NCBI GenBank assembly: GCA_020746995.1
Contig: JAGPXD010000006.1
Span: forward strand, 1,426,001 to 1,490,000
Direction: 5' to 3'
Source of the DNA: Plectosphaerella cucumerina
Lineage: Eukaryota > Ascomycota > Sordariomycetes > Glomerellales > Plectosphaerellaceae
Length of the DNA: 64,000 nucleotides
Below are positions 23,832 to 35,600 of the stretch, in pieces. Every line of letters starts with the position of its first letter. Position 1 is the stretch's first letter. The notes under the pieces were generated by a model. The model did no database searches and was not told where the DNA came from. It was given only the letters and a program-made list of their open reading frames with translations. The translations under genes and the position numbers were made by a program.

Positions 23832-25582
23832 GAACCTGATTCTTCGCGTTGAGTCTCGGACCCTTGTGCTGGGCGCAGCGCTCAGCCGAGGAGAAGGCCG
23901 CGACGACGACGATGACCCGCGACGGAAATGTAAAGGGCACATGTACATTATCGGAAACGCCACGGTTACCCACGACGGCCTCACAACCCTCTTGTCCATA
24001 CCCCGAGCGCCCATTTTCCTTACCTCGCTTACTAGACGACGGGATCGGTTCACGCACGACACGACAGCCCATTTCCACGCACACGGCAGGAGGCGCGACT
24101 GCATCACCCTGGCGACGGGGTGGCTGCGTAATACTCGCGTGAGGCTCGCCAACTCGGCGTCACGCAATTCTCGCCCCTTTCAAAAGGGGCTCTTGGCGCC
24201 ACTTGTCTGTTTTTTCTTTTCAGTTCTGGAGGGGACGGCGTCGGTGGCTCATCGGTTCTTTTTCCTCACTCAACGGTGACGCATTGGGGAGGGTTCCATC
24301 CCTTCCTCCACCCTCGAGACGGCCGGTGGAAACGGAGGTCATGGCTCTTTTTTCGCGTATTGTTTCTGTTTGTGCCGCACGGTTTCTTCTCCTTGACGAC
24401 TGCATTTTCGGGGTGGAGGTACGGTGCGGCAGGGGTGTTTTTCTCGGCTCGGGGATGGATGGATGACTTGGACGAGGAAACAAGGAGGCCGGGGCTGATG
24501 GCGTGGTGCTTTTGCATCTGCGTCTTCGGTGTACGACCACGGCCGCGCCGGGGCCAGCCAAAAGACACAGTATCCTGAGGAGTCGGGTTGGGGATGCTCA
24601 AGACGAGCTCGATTCTTTGCCTGGTGTTTTCCGACTCTGACATTTTGGTCGTTTTCTGTCTGCTTAGGATCGGTTCACTCGCGCATCAGACTGGAGAATC
24701 CCCCGAGGGAGGCAAAAGGCCGCAAGCCGCCGGTCACGGTGCGTGGAGGGCGGGCGGGAGTGACGGCCGAGCCGAAGCATTTCGCGGTTGTAGCGAACGC
24801 TGTGCCCAGGAGCACGCGGGAAACACAATACATGCACGTTGAGATATGCCATGAGCGATGGCAAAGTTGTCAGTGATGTTGCCGAGTCGAAATCTTGGGA
24901 ATGATGGAACGTTGTCAAATCTGTGAGAGGAACGGGCGCTAGCTGACATGTACAGGGCAGCTGCAGGCACGCAAGCCATGGACGACGGACGGTCTGAGAC
25001 GGGGGCGTCGACGGAGCGAGCGGATCGACGAAAGTCGCGATCTGCGTGCGCCTCGCGATCTAGCAAGCTCAACGGCGACCACCGGTTCGCGCGGGACCCT
25101 GTTCGCCAACGGCTGGGGGCCGGTCTGTGATAGTGTTGATGCTAAGGATGCGGCGGACAACGGGCCGGAGGGCGTCCGGCGCGGGCGGGAAGCTAGAAGG
25201 CCAGGGATGCGTTCCACTGCACGGGGACCAAGTGTTGTTCACTCCTCAACAGATGCCTCACTCGCGATGAGGAAAGGGGCATGTTGGCGTTAACAGGACC
25301 CTGAAAATATTATGCAGTGGCGGCTTGCTGCGACCGCCATGGCGCCTGTTCCTGGAAGGCTATTCTCTGTGGCGGAGGGGGTGGCATCGTGATCTACCTA
25401 CGTGATAGCTTCATCTCCACGACCCTGGGGTTGGTACAAGGCTAGGCAATTCTAGCGCCCCGCCCCATCCCGAGCGGCGGATATTTTTTGCGATCGGGGC
25501 GAGGGAGGGATGGTTCGTGAACTATGTGGCCTAGCCTCGCGTGCCCGTTTGTTGTGCGACGGGCGCTACGGGGGATTTGACA

Positions 25583-25613
<31 letters not shown>

Positions 25614-28061
25614 CTGTCTCTTTTTTGATCTGCGTCAAGGGGGGGGGCGTGCAGCTTGGACTAGGGAGAGAGAGTCGGTGAGGAATTGCGGCGTCGCACG
25701 ACCTGGGGGCGACAGGTGTTTGCGCGAGGGTCGCTTTAGGAAGGGGGGGAAGAATTACACGATGGTGGAGGCGGAGGGGGCGCGTTTGGGCGGCACGGCA
25801 CATGGCGGTGAGGCCTCGTGAAGGGTGTTCGTGCTGGTAGCCGAGGTGCATGGCATCGGGAGGACGGACGAGGGGGGGGTTGATTGGAAGGGATCCGGGA
25901 GGGGATGTGACGAGTTCGTGGACGGGACGAGATACTGTAAGGCGTCATGTGGTTTCGGGTGTTTGCGACTCGAGAGGGGAGATGCGGGATGGATCGGAAG
26001 GATCAGGAGTGTAAACCGTGGGCTTGATTCACGATGTTTTGGGTGGCTGTATGATGGAGTCGTGTCCATGACGCGTACTAGAGGAAGCTGGAGATGGAAG
26101 AGGAGAGATGGTGGTGGATGAGGTGGCTGTGGCAATGTCGACATCAGGCTGGGACATGATGATGGGAGTTCAACGAGGATTGAGGAGCTGTGAGTGAATG
26201 ACTCGCTGTATTCGACACTTTCAAGTTGTTCTTGGCGTCTTATAGAGGACGAAGGTGTTCGTAGGAGTAATTACACGCTGCCAAACGCAGCCACGCCTGC
26301 GAAGCCATGTCCCAACGGTGCTGTGGCTTGTACGACGTCAAGTTCAAATGTTATTTCCGCTAAAAGCAGCGTGTTGATTTGAAAATACGGACGGACTTTC
26401 AATAACTCCCAGCATCTATCTTCCAACCGTTTGCTTCACAGTAAATGTCGCTGCGTCCAAGTTCAGTTGCATCATACTGCGACAGCCATCTCTTGTTGAC
26501 GTAGGTGCATCAATCCATCCACATCGCATCATCCAGCCTTCACTTAAGTCATCACAACACTCATGCTCGCCTGAGCTTTTATCCGCATCAATCAATCCAA
26601 GTGTTCACCACCATAAACGTGGCATCGCCAAGACGCCTCCTCCCCCAAAGATCAAGGGTCATGTCAGGCTAGGCCAGACTAAGATCATGGACGCCCTCAC
26701 CCCTCACCCCCATTTTATCAGATCCGACCCGGCCGACTGTGCCTGGAAATTCTCCTAGCGCAGCGCAGCCCCCGGGTCGTGTAACCCGAGGGAGCGGTGC
26801 TGGAGGGGGAGTGCGGGCAAGGGGACGAGCAAGCTCCAGGAACAAACGGACGGACGGAGCGAGGCTAGGGAAAACAGGTTAGGCGCCGGTTGAACCACCC
26901 CCTGGTTCCCTGGTGGGTAAAAACGTAGCCAGGAAATTGAACGAGTTGGTGGGTGGGTGGTGACACCCCTGGTCGGGCGGTTGGTGGTCTGGTCAGGTCA
27001 GGCTACGTGGTGATTGTGTTGTTGGTCACGTGTACAATCTGTGGCTAATGAGCAGATTGAATGTGGCGAGTGTGTGTGGCTGGTGTATGGTGACGATTCG
27101 GGACGAGCAACGGCTGGGTTTATTTCAACCTCCACCCTTCCTTGCCCAACGTCGTGGTCTATTTCGGGAACACGATATCGCAATGGTCTGGCCAACGTCG
27201 TGCGTCATGTGAACGTAGGAGAGCCTGGTCTGTCAGAGGAAGCAGACCGACCCGGACTCGCAGATACGAGGTCGTCTTCCCCGGCCTTGGTGCACCTTCC
27301 AGTACGAAGTCTTACACCCCTGCGTTCTGCTGCCTACTATTCCACCAAGTCTTCGATGCCTTCCAAGGCACGCAGCCACCTCAGAAACAGGCCCCCTTCG
27401 CGGTCTGATTCGACAAGGCCGGCAAATGGTGGGAGCCACGTCGTTTCAGCCCTCTGAATCGCTTGCTTTCGCCCTCCATCGCCAGCACCGGCCAGGTCTC
27501 CAACGATCCAGATGCCGTTCGCCCCCGTCCGTCCAATAATAGCCCCCACGTTATCCTGACAGGTCGATCTGCCGTCATCTCCCCGCGTTGGTGCTTGTTT
27601 CATCGCTGCACCCTGCCCTGAAAAACCATCGCTTGGCCACATGTCACGAGGCGCACCTCGATGCAGTCGCGGGGTTTGAGGACCCGGTGGCTGCTGCTTT
27701 GTCAGTACACATTTCTAGGTCGGCGCTGCGAGTTGTGGAAAGTCGGTGCTGCGGTAGGTCGGGTCGCGCCTCCCAACCGCCTCCCAACCGCCATGGCGAG
27801 TGCCTCGTGGGTCGCAACTGAGCTCGAAGACTAGAAAGAAACGCCTCGAAACGCCCGCTGTCCAACAATTCCTCAGATTCCGCTTATGCGTTGCGCATTT
27901 GGCGGTCCCCGGAAAATTCTGCTGTCGACACTCCTACAAACATCATCCCCCCCCCCCCCCCTCTCTCATCCTTCGACATCTTGCTAACGTCACCAGCATC
28001 CGTTGTCCATCCTGCTATACAGCTAATTACAGAGCATTCGCAACCTTGATACACTCTAGTC
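23832..28061. other. CON7 3' region and AAR2 upstream region without recognisable genes
   Basis: The + strand changes from G/T-rich (23.8-26.1 kb, plausibly CON7 3' UTR and flank) to C/T-rich just before AAR2, with a C15 run at 27,947-27,961. Open frames up to ~147 codons have no motifs. A (GT)14 repeat lies at 25,586-25,613. The TGGG/GGTG-rich stretch at 26,930-27,000 has no assigned role. Confidence 0.45.
25586..25613 (+). repeat. (GT)14 microsatellite
   Basis: Perfect GT dinucleotide run, followed by CTGTCTC and a T6 tract. Confidence 0.95.
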
Positions 28062-29603
28062 ATGGACGACAAGGACCTTGGGGACTATATCCCTTACAAG
28101 GGGCAGCCCGAATCCTTCCCGTTCGAAGACCCCTCCGAGAACCCCTTCAAGCATGAGGCCGACGAGGAGGAGGTATCCTTGATCCAGCATGCTTCGGAAG
28201 GTAGTACGACCGAAAACGATGAGCCTGCAAGCATGTCCACCAAGAAAGCCTGTTCTTTCACCTCTGCCGAAGACCATGGGACTTGTGTCAGGCCTCGTCA
28301 CCTCCGACATACTTCCAGCACGTCGTGTCGCTCGATCCGTCTCCTCGGGCTCGATCCCGCTGCACGCACACCCGTCAACATCCAAGTCAACGCAGACAAC
28401 CTTATCATCATAGCCGACGTTCCCAAGGGCCACGCTGTCGGCTGCGACATCATGGCGCCTCGCTTTACTTTCGAGCAGGCCCCAGCCTTCGACCACCCCT
28501 TCCACGGCGTTCACTTCGCCTGGGTCGCGCGAGAGCCCACAGACGAGCGTCGTAGCGGCTTCTTCTTCTTCACCGAGCCATCTCCTCGCGCCGGCTCAAC
28601 GCAAGTCCTCCAGTGGAATCAGTACGCCGAGACTCTCGGCGGTCACGGCGTCAAAGTCGTCGAGAAGGACATCGCTGCCTCAGCCCGCGCAAAGATGCAC
28701 AAGCTGGCCAGGGAGCCGCTCTCCCCCGTGGAATGGGAGAGGGCTCGAGTCTGGGCCATAATGACGAGCCACATCACCCAACCCATGCTCAAGAAGATCA
28801 CGCACAAATCAGCCGACAACTGGCGTGTTCAGAGCAACGATCCCATCTGGGACCCGGGCCATCCTGACTTCAAGTTTCACGACGCAAACGAGTTCTTTCG
28901 CTTCAGCAACAACGAGCTCTCCCTGCGCTTCGCCAAGCTGGCATGCATGGCCCACGACAGTGTCTCCGTTCCGGCCAGCGACACGACCCTGTTGATTGAG
29001 GCATTCTTCGACAGCCATCCCGAACTTGGCCCCGAAGACCTCGTAGCCGAGATACAGTTCCTCTTCGTTGCTGGCGCTATCGCAGACAATGCTCTGTGCT
29101 TCGAACTCTGGGCCAAAATGGCAAAGGCCATCATCCTGCACTCCTTCGGCCTCCCCGAAAAACGCCCCCGACTCGCACAGAGCCTCTTCGTCACTCTCGG
29201 CGCTCAGTTCACCTACCATGATCACGTCTCCGGAGAACGACTCGGTCGTCTCGACAGGATCAAGGAGAGTCTCCGCGAGGCCATCATCGTCTACAAGATG
29301 CGCCTCACAGAGACCTGCCTTATGGCTAAGTGCCAGTCGAAGACGCACGTCTCCCTCGGCGAGGCCTTCTCCGAGATGGAGAACTGGCTGGGCTCGAGAT
29401 TCGGCGACGAGCTGCGCGGCCATTACATCAAGGTGCGGAACCTCGACGGAATGAACAGCGCTAAGCGCGCCGCTTCCCAAGGATACCTCTCTGCCGCCGC
29501 CGCGAGGGAGCCTGACGAAGAGATGGTGCCATTCCCCGTGCAGATGCCCACGTCTGATCGGAAGAAGCGCCGCTCCAGGTGGTTGCCCTCGAAGTGGTGG
29601 TAG
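28062..29603 (+). CDS. AAR2: AAR2-family U5 snRNP assembly factor
   Basis: Aar2 binds Prp8 in the cytoplasmic U5 snRNP precursor and is exchanged for Brr2 in the nucleus. The single exon reads 513 aa to a TAG at 29601. The family N-domain is seen at residues 114-210: LIIIADVPKGHAVGCD, a GVHFAW turn (family IPPGIHF), RSGFFFF and VLQWNQYAETL. The helical C-domain spans about 315-455 with LVAEIQFLFVAGAIADNALCFELW, the counterpart of LGELQFAFxxFLxGxxxxxxEHW. Unusual features are a ~110-residue acidic, low-complexity N-terminal extension not found in yeast or human Aar2, and a basic C-terminal tail ending in SKWW. The frame stays open for 161 codons after the TAG (separate entry). The gene converges with uL13m. 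Codon use is strongly C-ending, as in well-expressed fungal genes. Confidence 0.87.
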   Translation: MDDKDLGDYIPYKGQPESFPFEDPSENPFKHEADEEEVSLIQHASEGSTTENDEPASMSTKKACSFTSAEDHGTCVRPRHLRHTSSTSCRSIRLLGLDPAARTPVNIQVNADNLIIIADVPKGHAVGCDIMAPRFTFEQAPAFDHPFHGVHFAWVAREPTDERRSGFFFFTEPSPRAGSTQVLQWNQYAETLGGHGVKVVEKDIAASARAKMHKLAREPLSPVEWERARVWAIMTSHITQPMLKKITHKSADNWRVQSNDPIWDPGHPDFKFHDANEFFRFSNNELSLRFAKLACMAHDSVSVPASDTTLLIEAFFDSHPELGPEDLVAEIQFLFVAGAIADNALCFELWAKMAKAIILHSFGLPEKRPRLAQSLFVTLGAQFTYHDHVSGERLGRLDRIKESLREAIIVYKMRLTETCLMAKCQSKTHVSLGEAFSEMENWLGSRFGDELRGHYIKVRNLDGMNSAKRAASQGYLSAAAAREPDEEMVPFPVQMPTSDRKKRRSRWLPSKWW

Positions 29604-29610
29604 GACCACC
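29596..29610 (+). other. Hairpin with the AAR2 TAG in its loop
   Basis: GGTGG (29596-29600) pairs perfectly with CCACC (29606-29610), leaving loop TAGGA. The stop codon 29601-29603 occupies the loop; the T-A pair may close a sixth base pair. Confidence 0.7.
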
Positions 29611-30089
29611 CTGAGGATACCTTGAGCGAGCTTGACCGGGAGCTGAAGAGGGCGAGTCGAATGGACTCGCTGGCGCCGTGGTCGTCGAGGGCGAGGCCGC
29701 CGTTTGTGCGGGCAAAGTCTGTCTCGGTTCTGGCTCCAAGGCAGAGCGTTGGGGATGTCTATACCGAGGAATTTGCCGTCTTGATGAAGACTTGGAAGAT
29801 GGGTCCGCGCAGCGCGAGCATGCCGGAGCAGGGGAGTGAGTTGGAGGTTGACGGGCTGGGAGCAAACCCAGGTCTGCGGTCGAGTATTGAGGAGTCGGAG
29901 AAGGAGGCCCGTCGTGGTCGGCGCTTAACCACGGAGGGCAGTCCTGCGACGAAGCGGAAGGCGTGCTCTCATGCAGAAGCTCACCGACGGAGGCGTGTTT
30001 CCTGGCAGCCTCTCCAGCCCAAGTATTCCTTCGACAGCCACATCAGAGGACACAAGCAGGTCGCGTTTGCCAAGGCTATCGAGGCCTAG
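29604..30089 (+). other. In-frame open continuation after AAR2 TAG
   Basis: The AAR2 frame continues for 161 codons to a TAG at 30087-30089. The translation starts DHPEDTLSELDRELKRASR and is rich in Arg, Ser and Glu; the last 30 codons (VSWQPLQPKYSFDSH onward) have good coding bias, the middle is weaker. Two frame-preserving introns could in principle remove the stop: 29433-29603 (donor GTGCGG, acceptor GTAG) and a 48-nt one (donor GTGGTT, acceptor TTGAG). Both donors are poor. A comparable open frame on the opposite strand overlaps part of this region, so chance openness is not excluded. Confidence 0.45.
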
Positions 30090-30275
30090 AGGCAAGCGCG
30101 GCCATCCATCGCAACAGAAATTTGTAGCATCCCTGGAATAGTCCTCAATAAACCCACGCATGATTCGAAATTTGTTTGGTGATTGCTTATACACGTCAAC
30201 ACCCCTCATGGTATGATACACAGAATACACGCCGACGCCAGCCGGCCCATCTTTCACCACAATCCCTCTCCTAAC

Positions 30276-30879
30276 CTACACCCTCTTCATGCCATCCCTC
30301 CGGATCGCCTCAACAGCAGCTTCCCACCCCGTCTCACCGACCTTCGTCTCCCCGAACCTCAGAATATTCTGCTTATACGGGTGCGCCCCGCTCTCGAAAG
30401 CCTTGAGGCGCGCAAGCCTCTTATCGCGCAGCCTGTTCTTGGGCAGCATCCCGCTCACAGCGCGACGGAGGATCTCCGCGCCGCCATGCTTGGCCATGAG
30501 CGCGTCGGCGGTGATGGAGCGGAGGGAGCCGGGGCGGGTGTTGTGGCGGTAGTAGGTCTTTTGCCACTTCTTGCGGCCGGTCATGCGGAGGGCGGCGCAG
30601 TCGGTCACGACGACGTAGTCGCCGCAGTCGGTCGAAGGGTCCCAGGTCGGCTTGTGCTTGCCCATGAGGAGGGTGGCGATGCGGGAGGCGAGGCGGCCGA
30701 GGGAGGGGGGTGTTGCCGGGGTGGTGGTTGAGAGGACCTCGTGGGGGGTGGTGGCGGAGACGGAGTGCCAGACGCGCGAGTAGGCGAGGCGGGTCTGTGA
30801 AGGGGGGATGTTGTTAGAATCTTGGTTGCAAGAGAGGGAGGAAAGGGGATGATTCGTACCAGGCCGATGGTTTGGGACA
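30276..30879 (-). CDS. MRPL23: Mitochondrial large-subunit ribosomal protein uL13m
   Basis: Structural protein of the mitochondrial 54S subunit, uL13 family (bacterial L13). It has two exons on the minus strand: 30879-30859 (seven codons, MSQTIGL) and 30794-30276, with a 64-nt GTACGA...CACAG intron, giving 179 aa. Family signatures are ATLLMGKHKPTWDPS, GDYVVVTDC, TGRKKWQKTYYRHNTRPG, GMLPKNRLRDKRLARLKAF and HPYKQNI. Length and the short first exon fit fungal orthologues. It lies head-to-head with CCS1 and tail-to-tail with AAR2. Confidence 0.96.
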
Positions 30880-31425
30880 TGGCGGCGGAGGGAGGGAGGG
30901 GATGACCCCTCAGAGATGACCGGAAGGAATGGGAGGCGGTCCTGGGAGAGCGGAACGCTCAATTGACGTCGTGGGGAGTCGTTGGGTTGTGGTTTCGTTG
31001 GCGTGAGCTGGTGGTTCGGTGCGATAAAGCTCGCGATGCTGGAAGCAAAGTTTCGATGTCGAGATTGGCGCTTAGTCATTCTGCGATAAGATAAGAAGCA
31101 TTGTGGACGCGATCGCGGTTCGAGACCGTCACCAGCTGCAGCCGGCTGAGCGCCCAGCTCCGATCAACGACCGACCGCCCGCCGGATTTCAAAGCACTGG
31201 ATCCCCACGATGGAGACGGGATGACCGGACTGGCAATGGAGAAAAGGACTCATAACATCCGATTGGGTCCGGCATCAAACCAAGCTCTCATCCATCTGCT
31301 GTGATCCCATTCCCGGACGATCACACTCCTCAACTTCACCCGAAAATAAAACACCCATGGTCTACTGCCTCGCCGACTTTCTCCAAAACTATCGCTCCAT
31401 CCTCAACCACCAACGCCCGGTCGTC
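30880..31425. promoter_or_regulatory. Divergent promoter region uL13m / CCS1
   Basis: 546 bases between the two start codons hold both promoters and leaders. The half nearest CCS1 is C/T-rich on the + strand and the half nearest uL13m is G/A-rich, consistent with two divergent leaders. No specific operator was identified. Confidence 0.55.
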
Positions 31426-32628
31426 ATGGCTGTCCAAACCCCCTTCCAGGTCGGTTCTGCCCCTCACCTCATCGGATCCGAAGCAAATAGACAACTCGGT
31501 CGCGCAAAGTCGGCTACCGGGCCACGTCGTCCCTTTCACTTCGTCCCCCCCTTTTCGGCACTCAACTGCTTGCATTACTCGGGCGGCCCGCTGATGAAAC
31601 ACAGACCCTCTTCGCGGTGCCCATGACATGTGACGGCTGCGTCAAGGCCGTTTCAGAGTCGCTGTTCAAGCTGGGCGGTATCACAAAGGTCGACGCTGAC
31701 CTCGCGGGCCAGCTGGTGTCTGTCGAGGGAACTGGTGCGTCCATGGCTCCTTGGTGGTCTTCTGCTAGAAGCCGTTATCTCGCCATGTCGAGAATCGCTG
31801 ACCGAACATCCAGCTGCCCCCTCCGCCATCGTCGAGGCCATCGAGGCAACAGGGAGAGACGCGATCCTGCGAGGGTCTGGCGCGTCAAACAGTAAGTTCA
31901 GGGATCGCCTCTATCACCCAGCCAAGTCAGCCCGGGGAAGGGGCCCGGGGGCAACCTCGCCACAACCCGCCCCCCTTTGCCAGTTCATGCTCACGGACAT
32001 GGCTCCCGGCCTGCCATCCCATCCAGACGTTGAAGCTAATGTACGCCCAGGCGCGGCCGTTAGCATCCTGGAGTCCTTCCACGACATCGACGAGACCGCC
32101 GGCGCCGCCAAGGAGACGCCCGATGACGGCGTGAAGCGGGAGGTCAGGGGCCTGGCGCGGATGGTTCAGACGTCGCCGCACACAACGCTCGTCGACTTGA
32201 CGCTGCGTGGTGTCGCGCCTGGCGAGTACCGTGCCACCGTCCGACAGTCGGGAGATCTGAGCCGCGGCGCCTCGTCGACGGGAGGTGTGTGGACGGGCAA
32301 CACGGGGGCAGCCGAGGACGGCGGCAAGGCGAACGGCGGCACGACGCAGCCCAAGGGGCTTCTTGGCACTTTCACGGTGGGCAAGGACGGCCGTGGTGCC
32401 GTCTACATCAACCACGCGTTCCAGATCTGGGAGATCATCGGCCACGGCATGGTTGTGACCAGGCAGAGCGATGAGGCTGGCGCCGAGCTGAGAAACGACA
32501 GGGACACAGTGGTGGGTGTCATCGCAAGAAGTGCCGGCATGTGGGACAACGATAAGACGGTGTGCTCGTGCACAGGCAAGACACTGTGGGAGGAGAGGAA
32601 GGACGAGGTCCAGAAGGGCATGCTGTGA
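31426..32628 (+). CDS. CCS1: Copper chaperone for superoxide dismutase
   Basis: Cytosolic/IMS chaperone that loads copper into Cu,Zn-SOD and forms its disulfide. Exons are 31426-31449, 31605-31734, 31814-31891 and 32051-32628 (TGA), giving 269 aa. Domain 1 is an Atx1-like metal-binding fold with the MTCDGC motif (Cys17, Cys20). Domain 2 is the SOD-like docking domain (about 85-235: GEYRATVRQSGDLSRGASSTGG, GRGAVYI), lacking the full set of SOD1 copper-binding His residues, as expected for a chaperone. Domain 3 ends with the CSC copper motif (Cys249, Cys251) in KTVCSCTGKTLWEERK. The eight-codon first exon and phase-consistent introns support the model. Intron lengths are 155, 79 and 159 nt. Confidence 0.94.
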
Positions 32629-35600
32629 GACCAGGGCTGATATCCCATGGGCCATGGCTGGACGACTGACGATGACGATGCATGACGACGGCGTGGGGGG
32701 TGGCAGGGCGTTCCGCAGGGGTAACAGGACAGGTTCCGTTAGGTTCCTCCGAGAAGGCTGAACTCCGTAGCATTGGGAAGAAATGTCTCCTGAAAACACC
32801 CCGAGCCCGTGAGCCTGGCGGTCCCTGGACAGCGTCGCACCGGTGCCTGTCGATGACGCACGGTTGGGGGACCTGAGAAAATGGGCCAGCCAGGCATCCC
32901 CAGGTAGGGCAGGGCAGAGTGGCCGGCCCCTTTGGACGGATGCGAGGCTGGATGCCAAGGTCGACTTTGGTGTTTTGTCACGTCTCATGTGCAAGCCAGA
33001 CAAGAGATCGACGCTGCCGAGACCTCCCGCGGCAACCTTAGTTGGCAGCGCGATGCAGGGGGGAGAAGATCTGACAGCTCTGCAGCAGCCCCTAGCGCAG
33101 ATCGACAGGGCGTGGAGTCCAGTGCGGCTCGTGGGTCGCCCCCGAGGGAGCCCCTAGCGCAAGATCTGAGCGACTGTCCAAACTCGTCGAGGTGACACGG
33201 CCGCGATGCTTGCTTTTGCGATAACCTGTACGCCGTGGGTGAAGGGTGGATGCTTGGAGCGAGCGCGGAGGCCAGCGAGCAAACAGGGCAGACATGGTTT
33301 GCCAGGGGCCTCGAGGCGCGCTGAGGTCGAGGTGCTCAGTTGGGAGACCGATGTATGTGCACCTGTAGTAAGAGTGGTGTTAGTATGAGAGAGGAGTTGC
33401 AAAGGAAGCTGGATAAAGTCCGCGATCGCTGGGAAACAACAGGACCATTGGCATCCCATGTTGCTGGACCGATCGCATGCCACAAGCGGCCTGCAGCCGC
33501 CTGTAAATTGTCCGGGAGCTTGGTGTTGAACGCAGATCTGACGACGGGACGAGATAAGCTTAGTTTCGACTGCTGCAGCACACAGGGGTGAGCAGTAGCG
33601 CAGCCGAGTCACCGTTGGGACTGAGCTGGACCGCCGTCGTCGTGGCAGGGATACCGCTGATGGGGATGCCGTTGCAAGGGCCGAGGGGGGAGTTGAGATG
33701 TCTTGGGCGAGCGACCGCCTGAACTGGGCGGCATGAGCGGCATGCCTGGTTAGAGTCAGATCCCTACATGTATTCAGGCACGTAACGACGGGCCTGAGGG
33801 ACTTGGCGAAGACTCTGTATCGCCAAGGTGTTTGCGGCCGGCTTTTGGGGTGGCAGACCCCTGTTTCGGATCGGGAGGAGTATCGATGATGGGATCTGAC
33901 CGGCCCGGGCAACGGACGGCGGGGGTCTCCTCAAACAAGCACCAGGGCCGATGTGGTTTCGGGGCTGGCCATGCAAGGCCGCATTGCCGTGCCGCGTCTT
34001 GGGCTGCCCGGTGTTCGTAGGCAGGCCGGTAGGTCTGGTCTTTGCCCTGATCCGCGTCGCCATGTCTCTGAATGTATGAGGCAATCGCGGTCGTGGAGTA
34101 TCTGGTAAGTCCAACCGAGGCCGTGGTAGTTCTCTGGGACCCCAGGTACTGTAACAGGGCGTGCGGGGCAGTCTCGGGGCCTTGTTAGAGATCGCGGGAA
34201 ACGAGTGTATCTGGTGCATCTGGTGCATCTGGAAGAAGTTTGACGAGAATAGATACCGATCGTGGAAGTCGACTCCAATCTCCGGTGCGTTTGACAGGCA
34301 TGTCATGGATGTCGACGACGGGAAGGCACGATGGCCACTTCAGGCGACAGGAGGCGCAGTGCCTTCCCCGAACATTGGAAGGCGCCTTCCAGATTCCCGG
34401 GCACGGCACATCTAGAGGCGTTCTGGTGCCAGCAGAGGCAGGTGGGACTGGAGACCTGCCCGTTGGTCAAGTCGTGCTTTCCCTACCAACATGGGAAGTC
34501 GGCATCGGTCGACGAGTCAAAATTTCCCTTTTGCCCGTCCGGCGACCTCCAAGCTTGACTCGCCTTGCACTGCACTGCACTGCACTGCCTTGGACATGAA
34601 TCATACCGAGCATCCCCTCTCCATCTACACTATGTGAGCACTCTTCGAGGTGATGCCCGCTAGGAAGCCGCGGATCCTTCAACACATCCGCATGTCACGC
34701 TGACCATAAGATGCGCGTACTCAGGGATCCCGTCACATCAGCACATCTGCAGCCAAGTACACGAGCACATCATGACACCCAAGACGGGACCCGTCAAGGA
34801 GACAAGCCAAAGCCAAGGCTGCCCACCTTAGTCTCCAAGGTCTGGGCCCAGGGTGGTCTTGCAGCGCAAGCGACCCGATACATGAATTGTTCCTTCGTCA
34901 GTGGGAGGGGCCGCCCTGGATTATGCCCGACACGGTGATCGCCAGACCCGAATGGGGGGCCGCAGGATCCCCTCCCGGTCTCCTCTCCTCCTCCCGACGG
35001 ACGCATCGCGAATGCAGGCATATTTTTAGGTGTCACCTCGGCTGGCCCTCATATGCACGGGATCAATAAGTGTGCCGACAGCAGCACCGTCACCAAGGCT
35101 GTGGGACATCTCTCAGCTCGGCATGGCGTGGCTGTCGGGCGGTGAGCCACAACGTCCTGTCGCTGTCCTCTGCTGCGCAGGACGTCATCACGCGGGGCCC
35201 CCATGCCTGACGGGCGCTTATCGACAATGTCTCATTGACAGGTCTCGGGAGACTCGGACAGAGCATCCTTAGAACCCCCGGAGAGCCAGCCTCGATCGAG
35301 GGTACAGCTGGTCTTTGCCTTTCGTACCTACACGGCACACCTGTCACGTCTCGGCACCCACAGAAGCTCCACCATCCTCGATGGGGTGAACGACGAGCAG
35401 GAAACATGAGACGAAGCGTTGATCAAGAGCGTGAACGGCTCCCAGAGCACTACCGGCCAGAGACACAGTGGCTCTGAGCGGTCAAACCACTCTCCCGTGT
35501 GTGGCTGGCGAACAAGCTCGCCGTTAGCCTTGCACCTGAGAGCATGCGTGTGCCACCACTGACATTAGCCTCCCTTTTACGCGCCCTTGGCTCCTGAAGC

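Noticed and set aside
29433..29603. Intron in AAR2 removing the TAG
   Set aside because: Donor GTGCGG and the alternative GTGGTT are poor, while real introns in the window use GTRNGT-like donors; kept only as an alternative.
30160..30278. uL13m TAG also followed by an open frame
   Set aside because: The conserved uL13 C-terminus ends here and the continuation lies antisense to the AAR2 tail; used as a caution on chance openness, not as a recoding site.
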